A stretch of 64,000 bases of DNA from positions 1-64,000 of the forward strand of contig NZ_BMHV01000010.1 in the NCBI RefSeq assembly GCF_014641495.1. Direction: 5' to 3'. The position numbers and the translations under genes were made by a program. Source of the DNA: Terasakiella brassicae. GTDB lineage: Bacteria > Pseudomonadota > Alphaproteobacteria > Rhodospirillales > Terasakiellaceae. The notes below the pieces were generated by a model. The model was not told where the DNA came from. It ran no database searches and saw only the letters and a list, made by a program, of their open reading frames with translations. Positions 1 to 7,928 of this stretch are shown here, in pieces (the stretch's first letter is position 1; every line of letters begins with the position of its first letter).

Positions 1-178
1 CCAGAGCATCATCTGGTTGTCCGAATACTGCGATACCCAAAAGGCCGGTGATCGCACCGACAGTATGATTTTGACCCATACCAGCCCAGTATCTGAATTA
101 ATCAAGGACCGTGGAGTGAAATGTTCCGTATAGATACGGTAGCCATGACAGTTTTTTTGCTTTTTCTGTTGCAGACAT
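1..178 (-). pseudogene. Possible minus-strand gene start interrupted by an in-frame TAA
   Basis: An ATG at 176-178 follows an AAGGA ribosome-binding site at good spacing. The frame reads MSATEKAKKLSWLPYLYG and on to a TAA at 98-100 (26 codons). The same frame then stays open to the window edge with a hydrophobic, membrane-like stretch (GAITGLLGIAVFG). This could be a 26-residue peptide, a broken gene, or chance. It overlaps the plus-strand frame at 2-133, and the family is not recognised. Confidence 0.25.
2..133 (+). CDS. 3' end of an unidentified reading frame entering from the left edge
   Basis: An open frame runs in from the window edge and ends at TAG 131-133, giving 43 residues ending in KDRGVKCSV. 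Its codons look plausible for this genome, but I recognise no family. A competing minus-strand start with a good ribosome-binding site covers the same bases, so at most one of the two is likely real. Sequence to the left of the window would settle it. Confidence 0.25.
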   Translation, partial: QSIIWLSEYCDTQKAGDRTDSMILTHTSPVSELIKDRGVKCSV

Positions 179-243
179 GATTTCATTCCTTCTTTATAAT
201 TGCGTCAAGTATATCCGAAACTTGTCAAAGTGTTGAATATTCA

Positions 244-1656
244 ATGGCTGCTTCGAAGAAGACCTTAAATGCTGCAAACCTCGAACAATTGGGTGCCAAA
301 CGGTTAGCCGAATTGTTGACGGAAATTTCCAAAGGGGATGCCGCAGCAAAGCGCAAACTCCGTCTGGAATTGGCGGGAAACCTTAGCCCCAAAGAAGCCG
401 CCAAAGAAGTTCGCAAACGCTTGAATTCAATTGCACGATCTCGTTCTTTCATTGACTGGCATAAAGTCCGTGATGTGGGTACTGATCTTGAAGCCCAACT
501 CAATGCCATATCCAAAACAGTAGCACCGAAGGAACCTGCCGAAGCGTTTGATTTGCTCAAGAAGTTTCTATCGCTGGCGGAGAATATTTTTGAACGCAGT
601 GACGATGGCAGCGGTTATCTGGGAAGTATATTTGATCAAGCCCGTGAAGATATGGCAGCGATTGCCCCAAACGCGAATCTTAATCCCATTGATACGGCAG
701 ATTACGTTCTTACCTGTATCAAAGACAATGGATATGGCGAATATGATGGATTAATTTCCATCTTAGCACCCATCATGAAAGAAGGTGGTTTGAAACATCT
801 GAAAAAATCCGTTCTGGATTGGGGGAAAGAAGCCATCAGCATGCCTGATGATGAACGTGATTTCAGATATTATGATGAAGACACATACAAACGTTATCGT
901 GACGATCATGTGAAATATGCTTTACAGGAAATCGCGGATGCACAAGGTGATGTCGATGGTTTTATCGCTCAATATACAGAAGATAATCAAACGGTTCCCG
1001 TAATCGCGGCTGAGATTGCAGATCGATTGTTAAATGCAGGGCGCATTGATGAAGCATGGACAGCAATCAATAAGGCAGAATCATCAAATCCATATATTTG
1101 GTCAGAATGGGAACATACCCGTATCAAGGTTCTGGAAGCCAAGGGTGACATAGATGAGGTGCAGAAATTCCGTTGGTCCTGTTTTGAACGATCCTTGAGT
1201 GCTGAACATCTAAAAGCCTATCTCAAACAACTTCCCGATTTCGATGATCTGGAAGCCGAAGAGAAAGCCTTCGAGTATGCCTACAATTATAAGCATCCGC
1301 TACAAGCATTAAGTTTTCTGCTCGATTGGGGGAAACTGGATTATGCTGCAAAATTCGTCATTGAACGTTGTGAGGAACTGGATGGTGATCGCTGGGAGTT
1401 TCTACCATCTGCGGCTCAAACCTTAGAAGAAAAGTCCCCACTGGCGGCAATGGTCATCTACCGCACCATGATTGATTATAATTTGGAGCATAACAAAAAC
1501 ACCCGCTACAAACATTCAGGCAAACATCTGATGAATTGTTATAGCCTTGCTACGATGATTGAAGACTATCAAGGGCTACCTTCACACGAAGAATATGTGC
1601 AGGGGTTGCAGAAAAAATATCCTCGCCGGGATAGTTTCTGGCGGCATGTTCAATAG
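244..1656 (+). CDS. DUF6880 family protein
   Basis: A 470-residue cytosolic protein with no signal peptide or membrane segment. The N-terminus (KTLNAANLEQLGAKRLAELL, then RLRLELAG-like and KEVRKRLNSIARSRSFIDW) matches what I recall of the DUF6880 family of alphaproteobacteria. The rest is helical and repeat-like, resembling TPR or HEAT solenoids, with many Trp, Tyr and acidic residues. No catalytic motif is visible and the function is unknown. No clear ribosome-binding site precedes the ATG, which follows an AT-rich leader. It lies 49 bases upstream of a DUF1186 gene on the same strand, in a segment that probably belongs to an island next to tRNA-Arg(CCU). Confidence 0.8.
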   Translation: MAASKKTLNAANLEQLGAKRLAELLTEISKGDAAAKRKLRLELAGNLSPKEAAKEVRKRLNSIARSRSFIDWHKVRDVGTDLEAQLNAISKTVAPKEPAEAFDLLKKFLSLAENIFERSDDGSGYLGSIFDQAREDMAAIAPNANLNPIDTADYVLTCIKDNGYGEYDGLISILAPIMKEGGLKHLKKSVLDWGKEAISMPDDERDFRYYDEDTYKRYRDDHVKYALQEIADAQGDVDGFIAQYTEDNQTVPVIAAEIADRLLNAGRIDEAWTAINKAESSNPYIWSEWEHTRIKVLEAKGDIDEVQKFRWSCFERSLSAEHLKAYLKQLPDFDDLEAEEKAFEYAYNYKHPLQALSFLLDWGKLDYAAKFVIERCEELDGDRWEFLPSAAQTLEEKSPLAAMVIYRTMIDYNLEHNKNTRYKHSGKHLMNCYSLATMIEDYQGLPSHEEYVQGLQKKYPRRDSFWRHVQ

Positions 1657-1705
1657 GTTAGTGCTTTAACTGAATATCTCTTGGTTTAATTATGGAAAGA
1701 CGAAA

Positions 1706-2587
1706 ATGAATAACGACGAAATTCTGGCAGTTTTTGCAGAAACAACAAATGAATTACCAGAAGAAGCCTTACGATATTGCCTTGCGCATCAAGAGCAGGT
1801 CACACCCTATTTTTTGCAAAAATTGCAAGACTTCGTTGATGAAGATGGCGATAACTGGCAAGTCCATGAAGGTATCTTCTTTATCACTCATTTACTGGCG
1901 GACATGGAAGCGCAGCAAGCCTTTCCCCTTTTTATTCGCTTGCTTGAAAAAAATAACATCAACGCATTGGATGAAGCATTTGGTCCTGATTTAACAACTG
2001 TATCAGGTTCGTTGATATCAACATATAACGGAGACCAACAGGCATTGGAACGTATTATTATGGATGCAAGCCTGAATGAGTTTCATCGTGATTTTGCATT
2101 CAATGCATGGGGGTATCTTGTTGCTGATAACAGAATTGATAGAAAACACGCAGAGCAATTTTTAAAGAAATGCGGTGATGAAATGCTGCCAAGATCAGAA
2201 AATATGGTCTGGGGAGGCTGGCTGAGTAATTCATCCTTGCTGGGGTTTGAGAGCCTAAAGGAAGAAGGCTTGAAAATTATTGTCGATGGTCGGATGCCGG
2301 AGAGATTAACGTCATCAGATTATTATCTTAAAGACCTTGAAAATGGCATGGAAACACAAGACCGTAGCAAACTGTTTCATGAATTTCATGTGTACCCCTT
2401 TGAAGATATTATCGGCAACCTCAAGACTTGGGCAGCGTTTAATAAGCAAGATGATGTGCACCCTGCATATTCATGGAACCCCAGTCATCAAAATATGCCT
2501 GTCTTTAATGATTACAGAGATGTGGGACGCAACGATCCGTGCCCATGTGGGTCAGGGAAGAAATTCAAGAAGTGTTGTTTGCACTAA
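1706..2587 (+). CDS. DUF1186 domain protein with C-terminal SEC-C zinc motif
   Basis: 293 residues, with a GGAAAG ribosome-binding site just before the ATG. The N-terminal three quarters are helical and match DUF1186 ([12 protein letters not shown] near residue 17, then repeated helices). The C-terminus, about residues 272-293, is a SEC-C motif, [18 protein letters not shown], the zinc-binding peptide best known from the tail of SecA, where it contacts SecB and ribosomes. In family knowledge, SEC-C tails occur on many proteins of unknown function. It follows the DUF6880 gene on the same strand and may be co-transcribed with it. It converges with the antitoxin remnant, leaving only 3 bases between the stops. 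Confidence 0.85.
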   Translation: MNNDEILAVFAETTNELPEEALRYCLAHQEQVTPYFLQKLQDFVDEDGDNWQVHEGIFFITHLLADMEAQQAFPLFIRLLEKNNINALDEAFGPDLTTVSGSLISTYNGDQQALERIIMDASLNEFHRDFAFNAWGYLVADNRIDRKHAEQFLKKCGDEMLPRSENMVWGGWLSNSSLLGFESLKEEGLKIIVDGRMPERLTSSDYYLKDLENGMETQDRSKLFHEFHVYPFEDIIGNLKTWAAFNKQDDVHPAYSWNPSHQNMPVFNDYRDVGRNDPCPCGSGKKFKKCCLH

Positions 2588-2590
2588 GTA

Positions 2591-2844
2591 TTATTGTGTT
2601 GCCGTTTCACGGCACGGCGTGATTTCTGACAAATCAACTTTGGTGACAGACATGTCGTAAGCATTTTGCAAACGCAGCCAAAATTCCACGGTTGTACCAA
2701 AAAACTTGGACAGGCGCATGGCGGTTTCTACCGTAATCGCACGTTCGCCATTGACGATTGCAGTCATGCGATTGACGGGGACATGAAGTTCTTTTGCCAA
2801 ACGATATGTTGTCATATCCAGTGGTTTCAGAAAATTTTCCAGAA
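2591..2844 (-). pseudogene. HigA-type antitoxin remnant truncated at a tRNA 3' end
   Basis: The frame encodes a Cro/C1-type helix-turn-helix of the HigA (VapI) antitoxin family: FLKPLDMTTYRLAKELHV, then a second helix with VNRM, then NGERAITVETAMRLSKFFGT and EFWLRLQNAYD. Full-length HigA proteins have about 20 more residues ahead of FLKPL. Here those are missing, because the upstream bases are the 3' end of tRNA-Arg(CCU), whose CCA ends at 2845. The first internal ATG (2813-2815, 74 residues) has no ribosome-binding site. No HigB toxin gene is next to it. I read this as a gene cut by tRNA-directed integration. A frame reaching back into the tRNA is open, so expression as a fusion cannot be excluded. 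Confidence 0.65.
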
Positions 2845-3138
2845 TGGTGTCCCCGAGAGGATTCGAACCTCCGGCCCTCAGATTCATACCCGCTACGGCT
2901 TTCGCCGCCACCGCGAACTTGCGGCTTTGTGGTCTGGACTTTCTCTTTGCCTTATCCCGAAGGACGTAGGCACCGCCCGTCAAGTCTCTGCACCTTCCCG
3001 AATGTTTTCGGGCTTGGCTCAGGATTACCAGTTTAAAGGCTTCCCTGAGTTTGAGCGGATTCATTAAGGCGTTTCCAACCTTAATGCCCAATTTCTCTTT
3101 TAGGAATCTGATGCTCTATCCTGCTGAGCTACGGGGAC
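2845..3138 (-). tRNA. tRNA-Arg(CCU), split by a group I intron
   Basis: The 5' exon is 3102-3138: acceptor GTCCCCG, D arm GCTC/GAGC, anticodon stem TCAGA and loop up to the anticodon CCT. The 3' exon is 2845-2884: AA of the loop, stem TCTGA, T arm GGAGG-TTCGAAT-CCTCT, acceptor CGGGGAC, discriminator A and an encoded CCA. Joined, they give a 77-nt tRNA with fully paired acceptor and anticodon stems. The interruption lies between positions 36 and 37, the site known for the intron in Agrobacterium tRNA-Arg(CCU). Sequence downstream of the CCA is a truncated antitoxin gene, as expected for an integration site. Confidence 0.95.
2885..3101 (-). ncRNA. Group I (IC3-type) self-splicing intron in tRNA-Arg(CCU)
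   Basis: A 217-nt intron. It follows a U (last base of the anticodon) and ends in G (2885), as group I introns do. A GGG at 3087-3089 can pair with the anticodon CCU to make P1 with the required U-G wobble. A perfect 8-bp hairpin (CATTAAGG at 3079-3086 with CCTTAATG at 3062-3069) fits P2. Core blocks match those I recall from the Anabaena tRNA-Leu intron: AATCCTGAGCCAAGCC at 3011-3026 (P4-P6), GGTGCAGAGACTTGACGGG at 2976-2994 (P6/P7) and AAAGAGAAAGTCCAGACC at 2931-2948. There is no homing endonuclease reading frame. Splicing activity is inferred. Confidence 0.93.
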
Positions 3139-3180
3139 ACTTAGGGCAAAATAGCAAAAAACCATCCAAAAGCAAGTTAC

Positions 3181-3217
3181 AAAAAAAGCAGGCTATACAG
3201 ATAACTGTAAGCCTGCT
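3181..3217 (-). terminator. Rho-independent terminator of the DUF411 gene
   Basis: Reading the minus strand, AGCAGGCT pairs with AGCCTGCT, with a further TACAG/CTGTA pairing inside and an ATAA-type loop, followed by seven T residues. It lies 40 bases after the stop of the DUF411 gene and upstream of the tRNA. Confidence 0.85.
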
Positions 3218-3256
3218 GTGAGGTTGTCGGTGGGGGATTATTGGCCTTTTTTTAAA

Positions 3257-3697
3257 TCAGTGACGGGCAAAGGCGCTCATATTATTGTCTTCGTCAAAGA
3301 GAACGGTAACATAGTTGTCTTTCATGCCGCCCTGTTCCATGCCTGGTGAGCCCATCGGCATACCCGGGGCGGACAGGCCTTTGGCCTTGGGGCGTTCTTT
3401 AAGAAGGCGTTTTACGTCATCTGCCGGAACATGGCCTTCAACCACATAGCCGTCGATCATGGCGGTGTGGCAGGATTCCAGTTGTTCGGGGACGCCCATT
3501 TCTTTTTTGATGGTGTCCATATCTTCGCGTTTAATTTCCGTGACAGTAAAGCCATTGTCGCGCATATGTTCACTCCAGGCCGTACAACAGCCACAATAAG
3601 GCGACTTGTAAACGGTCACGTCTGTGGCGTGCGCATGTGTGAAAGCGGCGCTCATAAGAAAAACGCCGAGGATGGAAAAGAGTCTTAAGTACGTCAT
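3257..3697 (-). CDS. DUF411 periplasmic metal-binding protein
   Basis: 146 residues from the ATG at 3695-3697, which has an AAAGGA ribosome-binding site; a longer frame to 3724 lacks one. A Sec signal peptide (LFSILGVFLMSAAFTHAHA) precedes a thioredoxin-like DUF411 domain: VTVYKSPYCGCCTAW with the CGCC cysteines, later SCHTAMIDGYVVEGHVPADD and a Met-rich segment GMPMGSPGMEQGGM. DUF411 proteins are often found near copper resistance genes and are thought to bind metal in the periplasm. No copper genes are adjacent here. It is a single-gene unit with its own terminator. Confidence 0.85.
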   Translation of the reverse strand: MTYLRLFSILGVFLMSAAFTHAHATDVTVYKSPYCGCCTAWSEHMRDNGFTVTEIKREDMDTIKKEMGVPEQLESCHTAMIDGYVVEGHVPADDVKRLLKERPKAKGLSAPGMPMGSPGMEQGGMKDNYVTVLFDEDNNMSAFARH

Positions 3698-3801
3698 CTG
3701 AATGTCCTTTCGTCGGATTGTCACAAGAAAACATTATAATTAAGACCGAATTGTGACTTTCGCGTTGCTGGAAGGTTGAAAAAATAGGTATAAATCGCCC
3801 C

Positions 3802-4668
3802 ATGACAGAGATAACAACCCTGCGCCCCGTTATTCTGGCCGGTGGATCGGGCACGCGCCTGCAACCGCTGTCCAGTGAAGGGCGACCAAAACAGTTCCTG
3901 CCTTTGTTGGATGACGACAGCCCCTTTCAGGAGGCACTGGAACGCATTGATATAGCTGAATGCCTGCTCCCCTTGGTCATTGCAAATGTCCGCCTGAAAG
4001 ACCTTGTTCTGGAACAGGCCGATGATATCGCCTTTGATCTGGAAGACCTGTTGTTGGAGGTCGAAGGCAAAAACACCTTGGCGGCCTGTTTAAGTGCCGC
4101 CCTTTGGGCACAGGTGCGCGGGGAAAATTATCCCTTATTGATTTGTCCCAGCGACCATTTCATTGGTGATGAAACAGCCTTTTCGCGCGCCGTGATTGAT
4201 GCGGCAAGTGCGGCAGAAAATGGCTGGATCGTCACCTTTGGGGCCGTGGCAGACCGACCTGTCACCCATTATGGCTATATCGAGGTCGGCACCCGCCTGC
4301 ATGCCGGTTATAGCGGACATAAGGTCGAACGTTTTGTTGAAAAACCCGATGAAGAAACCGCCCGCGATTTACTGGCACAAGGGCGTTTTGTTTGGAATGC
4401 CGGTATATTTTGCGTCACACCGGAAACCTTGATTAAACTGGCCCAAACCCATTGCCCGGATATTTTACAGGCCTGCGAGGAAGCACTGAAACACAATCAG
4501 GATGGCATTCTGGATTATGGCCCCTGTGCATCGCAATCCCTTGATGTGGCCATTCTGGAAAAAACAGATCAGTGCGCGGTGGTGTCCCTGCTGACGTCAT
4601 GGTCTGACCTTGGGACATGGCCCGGAATTTGGAAAGCCCTGCAATTAATCGCCGATCAGTCGGAATAG
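3802..4668 (+). CDS. Mannose-1-phosphate guanylyltransferase-like sugar nucleotidyltransferase
   Basis: 288 residues. The N-terminus carries the nucleotidyltransferase signature GGSGTRLQPLSSEGRPKQFL (about residues 14-33), followed by the CPSDHFI metal-site region, FVEKPDEETA and WNAGIFC, all typical of ManC/RfbM GTP:mannose-1-phosphate guanylyltransferases. It stops after the catalytic domain and lacks the C-terminal cupin isomerase half of bifunctional ManC (about 470 residues) and the beta-helix of shorter GMPs. The likely product is GDP-mannose for surface polysaccharide, but substrate choice is inferred. Its 3' end overlaps the convergent peptidase gene by 13 bases. Confidence 0.85.
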   Translation: MTEITTLRPVILAGGSGTRLQPLSSEGRPKQFLPLLDDDSPFQEALERIDIAECLLPLVIANVRLKDLVLEQADDIAFDLEDLLLEVEGKNTLAACLSAALWAQVRGENYPLLICPSDHFIGDETAFSRAVIDAASAAENGWIVTFGAVADRPVTHYGYIEVGTRLHAGYSGHKVERFVEKPDEETARDLLAQGRFVWNAGIFCVTPETLIKLAQTHCPDILQACEEALKHNQDGILDYGPCASQSLDVAILEKTDQCAVVSLLTSWSDLGTWPGIWKALQLIADQSE

Positions 4669-5615
4669 ACTTTAAACGCCTGTGTGGCATTGACCAAAGC
4701 GTTGCGAATGCCGGGTTCCAGCGCACTATGCCCGGCATCGGGAACGATGATCAATTGAGAGTTCGGCCAACTGCGTGATAAGTGCTCAGCCGTCACAGGC
4801 GGGCAGACCACATCATATCGCCCCTGCACAATGATGCAGGGTAAATGAAGAATACGGTGCAGTTTGTTTAAAAGATGGTCTTTTTCCATGAAAAACTTGT
4901 GCTGGAAATAATGTGCTTCCATCCGGGCAAGACATAAGGTGCTGTGCGGGTCCGGTTGTCCGGGGTTGTGAAACGGCATGAGTGTCGCACAGGCTTCTTC
5001 ATAAGCCGACCAGGAAACAGCCGCAGGTAAATGAATGTCCGAGTCAGGATGGTTAAGGCGGCGCACGTAATTATTTAAAATGTCTGTGCGTTCCTCTGTT
5101 GGTAGAAAATGAATAAAGGCGCGTGCCGCTTCGGGTTGGAAGGTGCCCATTTTATTGAGGAACCAGTCCCCTTCATAATCCTGGCCCATGAAAACACCGC
5201 GCAGAATGAAGCCTTTGCACCGGGCTGGATGGGCCACACCATAAGCCAGCGCCAAAGTACTGCCCCACGAGCCGCCAAACACAAACCAGCTATCGATTTT
5301 AAGCAAACGGCGCAGTTTTTCCAAATCAGCCACCAGATGATCGGTAGTATTGTGTTCGATAGAGGCCGCCGGGACAGACCGCCCGCAACCGCGTTGATCC
5401 AGTAAGACGATACGATAATGATCAGGGTCGAAAAAACGCCGATGCACCGGGGCGCACCCTGCCCCCGGCCCACCGTGTAAGAACAGGATCGGTTGTCCAT
5501 CGGGGTTCCCGCATTCTTCCCAGTAAATCGAATGTCCATCGCCGACATCCAGCATGCCACTATGATTGGGGGAAAGCGCGGGAAACAGGTTTGATCCGTG
5601 ATGATTAAAAGGCAT
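4656..5615 (-). CDS. pip: Proline iminopeptidase (alpha/beta hydrolase, S33)
   Basis: 319 residues. It removes N-terminal proline from peptides in the cytosol. Visible features are the oxyanion segment FLHGGPGAG (46-53), the LDQRGCGRS motif, the nucleophile elbow GGSWGSTLAL with Ser116, Asp268 in QGRYDVVCP and His296 in DAGHSALEPG. Length is normal for the bacterial family. Its ATG overlaps the stop of the upstream nuclease-fold gene (TAATG), so the two are likely translated from one mRNA. Confidence 0.93.
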   Translation of the reverse strand: MPFNHHGSNLFPALSPNHSGMLDVGDGHSIYWEECGNPDGQPILFLHGGPGAGCAPVHRRFFDPDHYRIVLLDQRGCGRSVPAASIEHNTTDHLVADLEKLRRLLKIDSWFVFGGSWGSTLALAYGVAHPARCKGFILRGVFMGQDYEGDWFLNKMGTFQPEAARAFIHFLPTEERTDILNNYVRRLNHPDSDIHLPAAVSWSAYEEACATLMPFHNPGQPDPHSTLCLARMEAHYFQHKFFMEKDHLLNKLHRILHLPCIIVQGRYDVVCPPVTAEHLSRSWPNSQLIIVPDAGHSALEPGIRNALVNATQAFKVYSD

Positions 5616-6331
5616 TATTTTTCTATTACTTCCAATTGGGCCGGATGTTCGGGCGCTATCATAGGACCGTTTTGTTGAAAAACCCAGCCTCGAATACGCA
5701 CGTCACGTTCCTTTAATGTGGGAAAGTCAAAACCGAATGCACGAAATTTTTTCTGCATCTTTTTCGAAACCTTAATCGTGAAGTCGCTGCGCCAGTTATT
5801 GCCAAAATTCAAATAGGTTGTGCCCTTAATCACCGCAACATCAATCACACGTCCCTCGACAATAGCGAATTTATCCAGCGCAATGGTTTCTGACAGGGCC
5901 GAATGGGCTTGACGTGTTTCCAACAAATAAAGATCGCGGATGAAGGCGGTTTCACCGGGATAGGGAAAGGGCGTTGCCTTGCCTTCGCGCACCAGTTCAC
6001 CTTGAACCCAACGTCCGTCTTTTAAATACATATGGGCCGGTTTTCGACCATACCTGTCGGGTTTGTCTGATAACAGGCGCACAGTGACCCGGTCGCCTAT
6101 TTTGACAAGATCGTTCAAACTTGTTGATTGCGGATCAAACAGCAGACCCGCCAGACGGATGTCACCGTTTTTTTCAAGGGTGACATGAAAGGGTAATTGG
6201 ATATCTTTGATCGTATCGGTTACGGATTGGGCGAATGCCCCCTTGACCCAAAAGCCCGATAGCCCCACAAACAACAGAGTGGAAATAAGGTAAAGATAGC
6301 TTGGAATGAACCGCTTCACACTGCTTGCCAT
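5615..6331 (-). CDS. Secreted staphylococcal-nuclease-fold (thermonuclease-like) protein
   Basis: 238 residues from the ATG at 6329-6331; the frame is open up to 6436 but the extra N-terminus looks non-coding. A signal peptide or membrane anchor (YLYLISTLLFVGLSGFWVKG) is followed by an SNase-like barrel with DIRLAGLLFDP and later DRYGRKPAHMYLKDGRWVQ and GELVREGKA. The Arg of RLAG and of YGR are present, but the catalytic Glu expected in the RLxGIDAPE motif is replaced (Asp-Pro-Gln), so nuclease activity is doubtful. The C-terminal 90 residues resemble the extra OB-like region found in alphaproteobacterial homologues. Translationally coupled to pip downstream. Confidence 0.75.
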   Translation of the reverse strand: MASSVKRFIPSYLYLISTLLFVGLSGFWVKGAFAQSVTDTIKDIQLPFHVTLEKNGDIRLAGLLFDPQSTSLNDLVKIGDRVTVRLLSDKPDRYGRKPAHMYLKDGRWVQGELVREGKATPFPYPGETAFIRDLYLLETRQAHSALSETIALDKFAIVEGRVIDVAVIKGTTYLNFGNNWRSDFTIKVSKKMQKKFRAFGFDFPTLKERDVRIRGWVFQQNGPMIAPEHPAQLEVIEK

Positions 6332-6415
6332 AATGATTACGTTGGGACTGCTGCTGGCATTGGGCCAAATGAGCCGTCTGGGATTATTGAATTGAAACAA
6401 CAAGAAGAACATGAC

Positions 6416-7903
6416 ATGAGCCGCGCTTACACACAATTGGAAAAGAAATTTAAACGGACCGAGGTTTTGGGCGAAGCCTCGGCAATGTTACAGTGGGATA
6501 TGGCGGCCATGATGCCCAAAGGCGGCGCTGAAGCCCGCGCCGAACAGCTTGCCTTACTGGCAACTTTGCAACATTCCATGATGACGGAACCGGCTGTGGC
6601 TGATTTGCTGGACGAGGCCGAAGCTGACAACGATCTGGATGACTGGCAAGCGGCAAACCTTTATGAAATGCGCCGCACCTATACCCATGCAACCGCCTTG
6701 GACGAAGATTTGGTCGAGGCCATGTCGCGCGCGACCTCAACCTGTGAAGGCATTTGGCGTGAAGCCCGCCCGAATGGTGATTTTGCCCGTGTCGTTCCGG
6801 CTTTGAAAGAAGTCCTGAATCTGTCGCGTCAATCCGCACAGGCCAAAGCGCAAAAACTGGGCTGCGCTCTTTATGATGCCTTGCTTGATCAATATGAACC
6901 CGGTGGGAAAGCAGCAGATATCGACCCGATTTTTGCCCGGCTTGAAAAATTTTTACCCGATTTTCTCCAATCCGTTCTGGAAAAACAAAAAGGCAAAGCA
7001 CCGATCCGTCCCTCAGGTCCGTTTGCCATCGAAAAACAAGAAGCCCTGGGACGTAAATTTATGTCTGACTTGGGCTTTGATTTTGATCATGGCCGTCTGG
7101 ATGTCAGTGCCCATCCGTTTTGCGGGGGTGTGCCCGACGATATCCGCCTGACAACCCGTTATGATGAAAATGATTTTACCTCTGCCATGATGGGGGTTCT
7201 GCATGAAACCGGACATGCTCTTTATGAACGGGGATTGCCGAAAGAATGGCGTTATAACCCGGTTGGTGCGGCACGGGGCATGAGTATGCATGAAAGCCAG
7301 TCTTTGCTGGTGGAAATGCAGGTTTGTCGTTCCGATGCATTTTTACGTTATGCCGTCCCCCATATGACGGCGGCCTTTCAGGGCAAGGGCGAAGCATGGA
7401 ACCTTGAAAACTTTATCCGCCTGTATCGCGAAGTCAAACCCGGTTTTATTCGCGTCGATGCCGACGAGGTCACCTATCCTGCCCATGTGATTTTACGTTA
7501 CAAGCTGGAACGCGCCTTGATCGAAGGCGATATGGAAATTGAAGATATCCCGGGTGCATGGAACGCATTGATGGAAAAAATGCTTGGGATCCGGCCCGAA
7601 AGTGATCGTGATGGATGCATGCAGGATATTCACTGGTTTGACGGTGCGTGGGGATATTTCCCGACTTATACCTTGGGCGCAATGACAGCCGCACAGATTT
7701 TTGACGCCGCCCAAAAAGCCTTGCCCGGTCTGGATGAAGATATTGCGCAGGGGCGTTTTACGCGACTGATGGATTGGCTTGGGGCCAACGTACATGGGCA
7801 AGGTTCAAAACTTTCTACACCAGAACTTTTAAAACATGCCACAGGCAAAACCCTTGATCCCGAGGTGTTTATTACTCATCTTAAAAAGAGATATATGGAT
7901 TGA
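6416..7903 (+). CDS. Carboxypeptidase Taq (M32 metallocarboxypeptidase)
   Basis: 495 residues from the ATG at 6416; an upstream TTG at 6392 would add eight residues. Zinc-dependent removal of C-terminal residues, cytosolic. The metal site HETGH is at residues 263-267 in MGVLHETGHALYERG, preceded by the family motif HPFCGGVPDDIRLTTRY and followed by GMSMHESQSLLVEMQ. The whole length fits M32. It is divergent from the nuclease-fold gene. The next gene begins 25 bases later and is likely in the same transcript. Confidence 0.93.
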   Translation: MSRAYTQLEKKFKRTEVLGEASAMLQWDMAAMMPKGGAEARAEQLALLATLQHSMMTEPAVADLLDEAEADNDLDDWQAANLYEMRRTYTHATALDEDLVEAMSRATSTCEGIWREARPNGDFARVVPALKEVLNLSRQSAQAKAQKLGCALYDALLDQYEPGGKAADIDPIFARLEKFLPDFLQSVLEKQKGKAPIRPSGPFAIEKQEALGRKFMSDLGFDFDHGRLDVSAHPFCGGVPDDIRLTTRYDENDFTSAMMGVLHETGHALYERGLPKEWRYNPVGAARGMSMHESQSLLVEMQVCRSDAFLRYAVPHMTAAFQGKGEAWNLENFIRLYREVKPGFIRVDADEVTYPAHVILRYKLERALIEGDMEIEDIPGAWNALMEKMLGIRPESDRDGCMQDIHWFDGAWGYFPTYTLGAMTAAQIFDAAQKALPGLDEDIAQGRFTRLMDWLGANVHGQGSKLSTPELLKHATGKTLDPEVFITHLKKRYMD

Positions 7904-7928
7904 GAAGAAAAAGACGGGCGGAGTAACC

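Noticed and set aside
2888-3091. N-terminal part of a 166-codon minus-strand frame upstream of the HigA remnant
   Set aside because: These bases are the group I intron; the frame is open by chance and has no ribosome-binding site.
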